Source: an uncultured Erysipelotrichaceae bacterium
GTDB taxonomy: Bacteria; Bacillota_I; Bacilli_A; RFN20; CAG-826
Assembly (NCBI GenBank): GCA_900321535.1
Contig: ONWJ01000082.1
Coordinates: 1 to 5,110, forward strand
Direction of reading: 5' to 3'
DNA length: 5,110 nucleotides
Shown: positions 1 through 5,110 of the stretch, piece by piece
Layout: every line of letters starts with the position of its first letter
How positions within the stretch are numbered: position 1 is the stretch's first letter
The notes under the pieces: generated by a model
Database searches by the model: none
The model's input: the letters and a program-made list of their open reading frames with translations, nothing else
Told to the model about the DNA's origin: nothing
Position numbers and translations under genes: made by a program

Positions 1-493
1 GATGACCCGCGTCCAGCGCCAGCTCATCCAAGAGCTTGGCCGCGACCCAACCGCCGAAGAAATCTCGGAAAAGATGGAAGGAACCCTTTCCCCAGAGCGT
101 ATCCGCGAGATTCAGCGCATTGCCTTAGAGCCAGTCTCCCTTGAAACCCCAATCGGCGAGGAAGATGATTCCCACCTTGGTGACTTCATCGAAGACAAAG
201 AAGCCCAATCCCCAGAAGAATACACCACCAAGAGCCTCCTCAAAGACGAACTCTACGAGATCATGAAAGATCTTACCGACCGTGAGGAACGTGTCCTTCG
301 TCTCCGTTATGGCCTTGATGATAATCGCCCAAGGACTTTGGAAGAAGTGGGACGCGAATTCGGCGTCACCCGTGAACGTATCCGTCAGATTGAGGCCAAA
401 GCCATCCGCAAACTCCGTCACCCAACCCGTGCCAAAAAGCTCGGTGACTATCGCGAATTACTTTCCGACAACCATAACGGCGGACGTCGTTAA
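1..493 (+). CDS. rpoD: RNA polymerase primary sigma factor RpoD/SigA, C-terminal part (5' end outside the window)
   Basis: This is the C-terminal part of the primary sigma factor, the RNA polymerase subunit that recognises housekeeping promoters. The frame is open to the left edge, and the ATG at position 2 is an internal methionine of region 3, not a start. Visible residues 1-30 match region 3.1 ([16 protein letters not shown]). Residues 43-65 are the region 3.2 sigma finger ([20 protein letters not shown]), which reaches toward the active site. Residues 80-108 are region 4.1, and 110-142 are region 4.2 with the -35-binding helix-turn-helix ([20 protein letters not shown]). Every block fits the family almost residue for residue, and it ends with a normal short tail (TAA 491-493). 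The stop overlaps the start of the next sigma-like gene by one base. In Bacilli this gene usually follows dnaG, which would lie to the left. No terminator follows it, so transcription probably continues through trmK. Confidence 0.98.
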   Translation, partial: MTRVQRQLIQELGRDPTAEEISEKMEGTLSPERIREIQRIALEPVSLETPIGEEDDSHLGDFIEDKEAQSPEEYTTKSLLKDELYEIMKDLTDREERVLRLRYGLDDNRPRTLEEVGREFGVTRERIRQIEAKAIRKLRHPTRAKKLGDYRELLSDNHNGGRR

Positions 494-765
494 TGAAACA
501 AAAATCGCCATCAAACCCGTCTTCTTCTCTCTCCCTCTATCTGGAGGAAGTGGGAAAATTTCCGCTTTTAAGCAGCGAGAAGAAGAAGCGCCTTTATCAA
601 GGCTTGCTTTCTAGCGATGCTGAGACGGTTAAGAAAGCGCGACAAGAACTCATCCAATCCAATCTTCGTTTGGTCATTCCGATTGCAAAACGCTACGAAA
701 ACCGGGCCTTGTCCAACCTCATGGACCTTATCCAAGAGAGAAACCTTGGTCTATCGATCGCAGCC

Positions 766-768
766 TAG
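766..768 (+). other. In-frame amber codon interrupting the sigma paralog
   Basis: TAG stands between AA and HFDP at the region 2.2/2.3 border, where other sigma factors have one ordinary, often charged or polar residue (as in AVEKFD). No length change accompanies it, so a single base substitution from CAG, AAG or GAG would explain it. The next base is C, a context generally regarded as weak for termination. None of the six gene ends seen in this window uses TAG (four TAA, two TGA). The other five genes contain no in-frame TAG, so general reassignment of TAG is not supported. Confidence 0.9.
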
Positions 769-1284
769 CACTTTGACCCGACCAAACATAACGAATTCTC
801 GACTTTAGCGACCGTCTATATCGAGAGTTATATCCGCGATGAAGCCCGTGCTGCCGCCGGCATCATCGCCTTACCCAAAAACAAGCGCTTCGCCAAGGCG
901 CGGATTTATGCCGTCGCCTCGCGTTTAGCCGAAGAAGGCAAAGAAGTCTCGCCCGAAATCATCCACGAAGAGCTTCAAGATTGTCCGATTTCATTGATCG
1001 AAGAGATGCTTTCTCTTCCTGGCGTCAATGATGTTTCCTCAGGCGAAGAAGTACCAATTATCGAGGACGTGCCATCGAAATTGGATCTTCAGGAGTCTCT
1101 TTCTGAGGCTTTGGAGCAGGTCAAACATCTCAGTGAGACCCAACGTTTCGTCTTGATTCATTACTTCGGCTTAGAAGGGGAAGAGACCATGAGTCTCTCT
1201 CAAATCGGGAAACAACTCGGCGTCAGCAAAGAACGCGTTCGCCAGATCAAAGAGACCGCTTTGTTCCAAATCGAGCGCAGTAGC

Positions 1285-1290
1285 AGGAGG
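1285..1290 (+). promoter_or_regulatory. Shine-Dalgarno site of trmK
   Basis: A perfect AGGAGG lies eight bases before the ATG at 1299 and inside the last codons of the sigma paralog (S-R-R-K-P). It supports 1299 over the second ATG at 1305 as the trmK start. It also means trmK can be translated even if ribosomes drop off at the amber codon far upstream. Confidence 0.85.
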
Positions 1291-1298
1291 AAACCATA

Positions 1299-1997
1299 AT
1301 GGCTATGAAATTGTCCAAACGATTGATGACCATCGCCGAGATGGTCGATCCTGGCTCTTATATCGCTGACATCGGCTCTGACCATGGGCATCTGCCGATT
1401 TATCTTGTCCAATCGGGGAAGATCGAATGGGCTCAAGCGGTGGAAAACAAGATGGGACCTTATCTCAACTTGAAGCAAAATGTCGATTCCGCCAAGCTTT
1501 CTCATCATATTTCCATCACTCTTGGAGATGGCATCACCTCATTAAACGGAGGTGTTGATACGTTGATTCTCGCGGGTATGGGAGGGCAACTCGCCATCGA
1601 TATCCTCTCCGCCCATCCAGAGCAACTGCTCAATATCCAAACCATCATCATCGACCCTCATCGCGATTTGATGAAAGTCCGCGATTATGTCTCAAAACTT
1701 GGCTACATCATCTATGATGAACGGATGGTCAAAGAAGATCGCATCTATTATTCCATCATCAAATTCACCAAAGGGAGATTGGACCGTCCTTATAACGAAG
1801 ATGAGCTCCGCTTTGGCCCTAAGATCATGGAAAATCGCGGTGACATCTATCTTTCTTACCTACTGGAACAAAAGAAAAAGCTCAACGCGATCCTTAATGG
1901 AGCGATCTCTAAGCAAAACAGGGCAAGATATCTTGCCATCTATCGTTCGGTTGCCGCGCAGATTCAGCGTTGCGAAGCGGATAAAGAGGAGAGGTAA
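1299..1997 (+). CDS. trmK: tRNA (adenine(22)-N1)-methyltransferase TrmK
   Basis: This gene encodes a 232-residue class I S-adenosylmethionine methyltransferase of the TrmK/YqfN family, which makes m1A22 in the D-arm region of bacterial tRNAs. The start KLSKRLMTIAEMV is typical. Residues 22-33 (IADIGSDHGHLP) are SAM motif I, 75-78 (LGDG) is the adenine-side motif, and 91-96 (LAGMGG) is the family signature. The C-terminal part from about 180 is charged and helical, as in the family's coiled-coil arm. Length matches the usual 230-240 residues. One spot is unusual: residues 118-121 read IDPH, where B. subtilis TrmK has LQPN as I remember it. The gene starts on the A of the previous stop (TAATG), with AGGAGG eight bases upstream. 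Its 3' end overlaps the opposing ispH by 34 bases. It belongs to the rpoD transcription unit, as in Bacillus. Confidence 0.93.
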   Translation: MAMKLSKRLMTIAEMVDPGSYIADIGSDHGHLPIYLVQSGKIEWAQAVENKMGPYLNLKQNVDSAKLSHHISITLGDGITSLNGGVDTLILAGMGGQLAIDILSAHPEQLLNIQTIIIDPHRDLMKVRDYVSKLGYIIYDERMVKEDRIYYSIIKFTKGRLDRPYNEDELRFGPKIMENRGDIYLSYLLEQKKKLNAILNGAISKQNRARYLAIYRSVAAQIQRCEADKEER

Positions 1998-2848
1998 CGC
2001 TCTACCTCGAGGAAACGTTCTCTAGAAGTGGAGGCACCTGAGCAAAGCAGGATGACATCCTCTTTGGAGAAAGAAAGTTGCTTCACTTCCAGTAAATTCA
2101 AGCATAAGTGGCTCGTTACGCCCATGGACTCGCCGATTTCGGCGAGTTTTTTGCTGTTATTGGAGGTCGCTGAGCCTAGGACGATTAAACAAGTGGGATG
2201 ATGCTTTTTAATCGCGGAAATCAGGGCTTCTTGGCGTTGCGAAGTCGCGTGGCATCTGCCTTTGATTAAGGTGGCGTTTGGGTAAGAAGAAAGAATCGCA
2301 GCGCATGCCGTCTCAAGTTCTTGCTTGCCTAGCGTCGTCTGGGCATAAAGCTTGGGGGAGTGGAGCTTTCCTTTGATTTCTAGGGTCTTCGATTTGACAT
2401 CATAAAAGGATACTTTGGGAAGATCAGCGATGAAGCCTTCGGATTCTAGATGCCCTTTTGAGCCAATATAGATGATGTCTTCGCTTTGCTGGTATTCTTT
2501 CATCGCAAGAAAGTGGTTTTGCCTAACGAAAACGCAGGTGGTATCGATGGTTTTGATATGCTTTTCCGCACAGATATCCTCGTAAACGGAAGGATGGCCA
2601 TGGGCCGAGAAGATGACGGTGACCCCGTCAGGAAGCCCCTTTAGTTGCTCTAATAACGGGGCTTTCTTCTCGTCTAAAACATGCACCCCAAGCTGGGTGA
2701 GTTCTAAAACCGAATCCTCGTTATGGACAAGCATTCCCAAAAGATAAATTTGCTCTTCAGGATGGTCTTTTGCGTAGGCTAAAGCAAGGTCCATGGCCTT
2801 GACGACGCCGGCGCAATATCCAAAGGGGATGACTTTGATGATCTTCAT
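1964..2848 (-). CDS. ispH: 4-hydroxy-3-methylbut-2-enyl diphosphate reductase IspH (LytB)
   Basis: This is the last enzyme of the MEP isoprenoid pathway, a cytosolic iron-sulfur protein that reduces HMBPP to IPP and DMAPP. The protein has 294 residues, which is normal. The three cluster cysteines are present: C12 (PFGYCAGV), C105 (DTTC) and C199 (GRCHATSQRQEA). Substrate-pocket residues are also present: H42 (LVHN), H83 (SAHGH), H133 and the catalytic glutamate E135 (GHLESEG), T171/T172 (QTTL), the SNNS block at 229-232, and S273 (SGAS). The ATG start places C12 exactly where the family has it. No Shine-Dalgarno sequence is visible before this start, so translation may be leaderless or weak. 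The gene stops with TGA inside the opposing trmK. It is divergent from cshB, whereas in Bacillus ispH points the same way as its neighbours. All key residues are intact, so it should be functional. Confidence 0.96.
   Translation of the reverse strand: MKIIKVIPFGYCAGVVKAMDLALAYAKDHPEEQIYLLGMLVHNEDSVLELTQLGVHVLDEKKAPLLEQLKGLPDGVTVIFSAHGHPSVYEDICAEKHIKTIDTTCVFVRQNHFLAMKEYQQSEDIIYIGSKGHLESEGFIADLPKVSFYDVKSKTLEIKGKLHSPKLYAQTTLGKQELETACAAILSSYPNATLIKGRCHATSQRQEALISAIKKHHPTCLIVLGSATSNNSKKLAEIGESMGVTSHLCLNLLEVKQLSFSKEDVILLCSGASTSRERFLEVERYLSSLSASQR
2128..2152 (+). terminator. Intrinsic terminator for the rpoD-trmK operon, lying inside ispH on the opposite strand
   Basis: An 8-bp perfect stem (ACTCGCCG / CGGCGAGT) with loop ATTT is followed by six T (2147-2152, the first of them paired). 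This is a classic rho-independent terminator for + strand transcripts, 131 bases after the trmK stop. On the minus strand the same bases encode LAEIGE of IspH (residues 235-240), and the hairpin is preceded by A rather than followed by T, so ispH transcription should pass. No better terminator lies between the trmK stop and this site. Confidence 0.7.
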
Positions 2849-2855
2849 GCAAGTA

Positions 2856-2877
2856 TTTTCATCTATTTTGATGAAAA
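2856..2877. repeat. 22-bp perfect inverted repeat in the ispH/cshB divergent spacer
   Basis: Arms TTTTCATC (2856-2863) and GATGAAAA (2870-2877) are perfect complements around a 6-base TATTTT centre. The right arm covers the place where a -35 box would sit for the TATAAT at 2895. The left arm is eight bases before the ispH start. It could be an operator for both genes, or a small hairpin in the ispH leader. It is AT-rich, so chance is not excluded. Confidence 0.5.
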
Positions 2878-2894
2878 GCGGAAGCGATTTCCCG

Positions 2895-2900
2895 TATAAT
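2895..2900 (+). promoter_or_regulatory. Consensus -10 box of the cshB promoter
   Basis: A perfect TATAAT ends nine bases before the cshB ATG at 2910. Seventeen bases upstream the -35 position reads TGAAAA, a poor match to TTGACA, and no TG extension precedes the box. A transcript starting the usual six to eight bases after the box would have a leader of only about one to four bases. The alternative reading is that the adjacent GAGG (2901-2904, five bases from the ATG) is a Shine-Dalgarno site of a transcript that starts further upstream. Confidence 0.55.
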
Positions 2901-2909
2901 GAGGCCGTT

Positions 2910-4280
2910 ATGTCAACATTCGCATCTTTTTCTCTCGATAAAACATTGGTTCATGCCTTGGAGAAGCTTGGCTATAAAAACCCTTCTCCTGTCCAAGAGC
3001 GCGTGATTCCGAAGGCCTTGAAACGCCAGTCTTTGGTGTGCCAATCCCAAACGGGAAGCGGCAAGACCCATTCCTATTTGATTCCGATTCTCGATACGAT
3101 CGATATGCATCTTCCTAAGACGCAGGCTATCATCGTTTGCCCAAGTCGGGAACTCGCCCGCCAAGTTTATGAATTCGCGACTCCGTTCCAACGCTTTTTC
3201 CCTACCCTCAAGGTGAGATTATTCACTTCCGAAGCCCAGAAAAGCCAAAATAGCGAAGGCCTTACCATCCCACCTCATATCGTTATCGGCACCCCAGGAA
3301 GATTAGCGGATTTGCTCACCAAATCCTACGAGTTGGATCTTCATCAAGTGAAGACCCTCGTTTTGGATGAAGCGGATATGTTATTAGAGCAAGGATATTT
3401 CGATGATATCGATGCTTTGTATTCTCTTTTGCCCGAGAAGACCCAGACCATGGTGTTCTCGGCGACCCTTCATCAAGGACTGAAAGATCGCCTTTCCAAA
3501 TACATCGGGGCTAATTTCGTCTATGAAGGGGAGAAGAGCAAAACCTCGGTTCAGGTGACCCATCATTTGATTGATATCAAGCATGTCGGGGTTTTGGCCG
3601 CTTTGGAACGTTTCTTAAATATCCGTAAACCTTATCTAGCGATGGTCTTCGCCTCCAAAAAAGAAGACGTCAAGAAAGCCTATCAGCACCTTAAAGAAAT
3701 CGGGTATGAGCCTACGATGTTTTCAGGTGAGCTCGATCAAAGAGAACGTAAGCAAGCGATGCGCAAGATCCGCAGCAACAAATCCTCGTTGATTGTCTGC
3801 TCCGATTTGCTAAGCCGCGGCATGGATATCGAAGATGTCACCGACGTCATCTCTTTAGACTTACCGAGCGATCTCTCCTATTATTATCACCGGGCTGGAA
3901 GAACCGGAAGATTCGATAAAAACGGCGATTCATGGGTATTTTATAACTCCGATTCCACCAAGCTGCCGTTAGAGCTCATCGCTGCAGGCGTGCAGTTTGA
4001 GTTCTTGACCCTCCGTGAGAATGGGTTGGTCAATGACCCGGTTGGACTCCTTCCGAAGAAGAAATTCTCCAAGAAGAAACCATTCACCGAAGAAGAATCC
4101 ACCGAAGTCAAGATCGCCAAAGCCAGAACCCGCAGCGACAAAGTCAAACCTGGCTATAAGAAAAAGACCCAGGAAGCGGTTGAGAAAGTCAAACGGAAAT
4201 ACCGCCGCAAAGCCATCAAGGAAGCCGTAAAAAAGCATAAGAAAACGACGTATAGCCGCCTTGCGAAGTCTGACGAATAA
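2910..4280 (+). CDS. cshB: DEAD-box ATP-dependent RNA helicase, CshB type
   Basis: This is a 456-residue RNA helicase that unwinds RNA duplexes using ATP. In Bacillus CshB is linked to cold adaptation and RNA turnover. The motifs are in order: F7 and Q29 of the Q motif, Walker A SQTGSGKT (46-53), PSREL (78-82), GTPGR (127-131), DEAD (153-156), SAT (184-186), VFASKK (246-251), SDLLSRGMDI (298-307) and HRAGRTGR (327-334). The tail from about 383 to the end is very rich in Lys and Arg and contains KVKPGYKKK (411-419), shared with B. subtilis CshB. That tail and the sigA-region location separate it from CshA and DeaD. I chose ATG 2910 because it gives the family's short N-terminus. The open frame back to 2793 only reads antisense ispH and the spacer. 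The gene is likely driven by its own promoter and ends at the hairpin terminator downstream. Confidence 0.95.
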   Translation: MSTFASFSLDKTLVHALEKLGYKNPSPVQERVIPKALKRQSLVCQSQTGSGKTHSYLIPILDTIDMHLPKTQAIIVCPSRELARQVYEFATPFQRFFPTLKVRLFTSEAQKSQNSEGLTIPPHIVIGTPGRLADLLTKSYELDLHQVKTLVLDEADMLLEQGYFDDIDALYSLLPEKTQTMVFSATLHQGLKDRLSKYIGANFVYEGEKSKTSVQVTHHLIDIKHVGVLAALERFLNIRKPYLAMVFASKKEDVKKAYQHLKEIGYEPTMFSGELDQRERKQAMRKIRSNKSSLIVCSDLLSRGMDIEDVTDVISLDLPSDLSYYYHRAGRTGRFDKNGDSWVFYNSDSTKLPLELIAAGVQFEFLTLRENGLVNDPVGLLPKKKFSKKKPFTEEESTEVKIAKARTRSDKVKPGYKKKTQEAVEKVKRKYRRKAIKEAVKKHKKTTYSRLAKSDE

Positions 4281-4289
4281 TACTAATTG

Positions 4290-4315
4290 AAAAGTCCGAT
4301 GAACTCGGACTTTTT
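4290..4315. terminator. Bidirectional intrinsic terminator between cshB and ispG
   Basis: A 10-bp perfect stem (AAAAGTCCGA / TCGGACTTTT) with loop TGAAC fills most of the 40-base gap between the two convergent stops. A T-run to 4315 serves cshB, and the A-run at 4290-4293 gives the T-run for ispG on the minus strand. Confidence 0.92.
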
Positions 4316-4320
4316 CGTTG

Positions 4321-5110
4321 TCATAGCAGATCGATTTCTTGTTTCATCCGTTCTTCGATCTCGTTATCGGAGACGGTATCGATGACCTGACCTTTTTTGA
4401 AAATCGCCCATTTGCCGTGTCCACCCGCACAGCCAAGATCAGCATGTTTGGCTTCTCCTGGTCCATTGACGATGCAACCCATGACCGCGACGGTCTTGGA
4501 AATCCGCTTGGTCAAAAGGTAGGCAGATAGTTTTTTAGCAAGCGGAATCAGATTCACTTGGGTGCGTCCGCAGGTAGGGCAGGAGATGAAGGTCGGATAA
4601 TTGGGATACATCCCTAAATCATGAAGCAAACGGCAGCATGCCACGACTTCTTCCTCAGGGTCATCAGAAAGCGAGATGCGGATGGTGTTCCCGATTCCTT
4701 CGATGAGCAGTGGACTAAGCGTCGCGGCAGAGCGAATCAAGCCAACGTCTTTTGGCCCGGCTTCGGTGACCCCAACATGAAGCGGATAAGGGAATTCTTC
4801 CGAGGCCAAACGATAGGCTTGCAAGGTTTCTAATGCGCTGCTGCCTTTTAATGAGATGACGATATCATGGAAATCGAGGTCTTCTAAGATCTTCACGTGC
4901 TTTCTAGCCGAAGATAGCAATCCTTCGGCCCGGACTTTATCATCATGGACGTCGAATTGTTTGTCTAATGACCCGGAATTGACGCCGATACGAATCGGGG
5001 CGTGATGCTTTTTGCAGGATTCCACGACCTTTTTCACGTTTTCCACCGACCCGATGTTGCCCGGGTTGATGCGGACCGCGTCGACCCCATTTTCTAAGGC
5101 GATGAGGGCA
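4321..5110 (-). CDS. ispG: 4-hydroxy-3-methylbut-2-en-1-yl diphosphate synthase IspG (GcpE), N-terminal part outside the window
   Basis: IspG is the penultimate enzyme of the MEP pathway, an iron-sulfur protein that converts MEcPP to HMBPP, the substrate of IspH. About 262 C-terminal residues are visible, and the frame is open to the right edge. The GTG at 5044-5046 is not the start, because typical sequence precedes it (DAVRINPGNIGS). Then come PIRIGVNSGSLDK of the TIM-barrel domain and VGVTEAGP. In the C-terminal cluster domain the cysteines are visible residues 177 and 180 (SCPTCGRT) and 212 (GCIVNGPGEAKHAD), with the cluster-ligand glutamate at 219. The following ADLGCAGG carries an extra Cys where many homologs have Val or Ile. 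It ends with TGA at 4321-4323, just beyond the shared terminator. It lies on the same strand as ispH, but cshB, in the opposite orientation, separates them, so the two are not one simple operon here. Confidence 0.97.
   Translation of the reverse strand, partial: ALIALENGVDAVRINPGNIGSVENVKKVVESCKKHHAPIRIGVNSGSLDKQFDVHDDKVRAEGLLSSARKHVKILEDLDFHDIVISLKGSSALETLQAYRLASEEFPYPLHVGVTEAGPKDVGLIRSAATLSPLLIEGIGNTIRISLSDDPEEEVVACCRLLHDLGMYPNYPTFISCPTCGRTQVNLIPLAKKLSAYLLTKRISKTVAVMGCIVNGPGEAKHADLGCAGGHGKWAIFKKGQVIDTVSDNEIEERMKQEIDLL

Larger units (their letters stand above)
493..1299 (+). pseudogene. Divergent sigma-70 family factor, second copy next to rpoD, interrupted by an in-frame TAG
   Basis: This is a full-length sigma-70-like gene (268 codons) in a single frame, broken only by TAG at codon 92. 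Codons 10-25 match region 1.2 (LYLEEVGKFPLLSSEKK). Codons 50-90 match regions 2.1-2.2 (QSNLRLVIPIAKRYENR, then DLIQERNLGL). After the stop the match resumes directly with HFDPTKHNEFSTLATVYIES (2.3-2.4), then ALPKNKRFAKARI (region 3) and a sigma-finger-like SGEEVPIIEDV. The end is a good region 4.2 helix-turn-helix (LSQIGKQLGVSKERVRQI). There is no region 1.1, so it is much shorter than RpoD. Its ATG overlaps the rpoD stop (TAATG), and a weak GGCGGA at 479-484 could serve as ribosome site. It is not a frameshift, since both halves share one frame. Family membership is certain. Whether it is dead, read through or split is open. I do not recognise it as a named sigma factor. Confidence 0.85.

Noticed and set aside
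125..421. 98-codon open frame on the minus strand inside rpoD
   Set aside because: It is a shadow of the highly conserved rpoD coding sequence, with a biased composition and no recognisable domain. The same holds for the open frames at 282-614, 1200-1508, 2913-3191, 3941-4238 and 4621-4833.
766..768. General reassignment of TAG to an amino acid
   Set aside because: No other gene in the window has an in-frame TAG, though the sample is small.
493..1299. Frameshift, or two unrelated adjacent genes, in the sigma paralog
   Set aside because: Both segments share one frame, and the homology is continuous across a single TAG codon with no missing residues.
1991..2008. Hairpin GAGGTA/TACCTC at the trmK stop as terminator
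   Set aside because: The stem is only 6 bp with a 6-base loop and no T-run on either strand. The hairpin at 2128-2152 is much better.
2793..2909. Upstream start for cshB at 2793, giving a 495-residue protein
   Set aside because: The extra 39 residues are antisense to the ispH N-terminus plus the spacer and have no helicase-family match. ATG 2910 fits the family start.
2911..2916. TTGACA on the minus strand as -35 box of ispH
   Set aside because: At 16-18 bases spacing the next hexamers are GC-rich (around GGGAAA), with no -10-like match. It falls in the second codon of cshB and is probably chance.
1964..4323. TGA as tryptophan (mycoplasma code), or CGG/AGG recoding
   Set aside because: TGA ends ispH and ispG at normal lengths, and tryptophans use TGG. 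CGG encodes the invariant Arg in PSREL and HRAGRTGR, and AGG encodes Arg in the rpoD sequence [10 protein letters not shown].
5044..5046. GTG as the ispG start codon
   Set aside because: Conserved IspG sequence (RINPGNIGS) continues upstream in frame to the window edge, so this is an internal valine.

Overview
The window looks like a chromosomal housekeeping segment from a member of the Bacillota, probably class Bacilli or a relative. The set rpoD, trmK, ispH, cshB, ispG is the neighbourhood found around sigA in Bacillus subtilis (sigA, cccA, trmK, yqfO, ispH, yqfQ, cshB, nfo, with ispG a little further on). Here yqfO, yqfQ and nfo are missing, and ispH and ispG lie on the opposite strand to the rest. 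The genetic code appears standard: both isoprenoid genes end in TGA, and CGG and AGG fall on invariant arginines. I cannot name genus or species from the sequence.

Left part (1-1997, + strand): the 3' end of rpoD (primary sigma factor), then a second and divergent sigma-70 family gene, then trmK (tRNA m1A22 methyltransferase). The three are packed with one-base TAATG stop/start overlaps and read as one transcription unit. The second sigma gene occupies the slot where B. subtilis has cccA. It is colinear with a whole sigma factor but carries an in-frame amber codon (TAG, 766-768) at codon 92 of 268. It is therefore a recent pseudogene, a readthrough gene, a split gene or an assembly/strain variant. 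This is the most interesting object in the window.

Middle part (1964-4280): ispH runs on the minus strand and overlaps the end of trmK tail to tail by 34 bp. A near-perfect intrinsic terminator, oriented for the + strand operon, lies inside the ispH coding sequence at 2128-2152. A 61-bp divergent spacer (2849-2909) separates ispH from cshB. It holds a consensus TATAAT box only nine bases before the cshB start and a 22-bp perfect dyad.

Right part (4281-5110): a bidirectional terminator hairpin separates cshB from the convergent ispG, which runs off the right edge. IspG and IspH are the last two iron-sulfur enzymes of the MEP isoprenoid pathway. RpoD drives housekeeping transcription, TrmK modifies tRNA, and CshB is an RNA helicase of the cold-shock/RNA-remodelling type. 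No mobile element, CRISPR array, tRNA or rRNA is seen, and there is no gene-free stretch over 300 bases.
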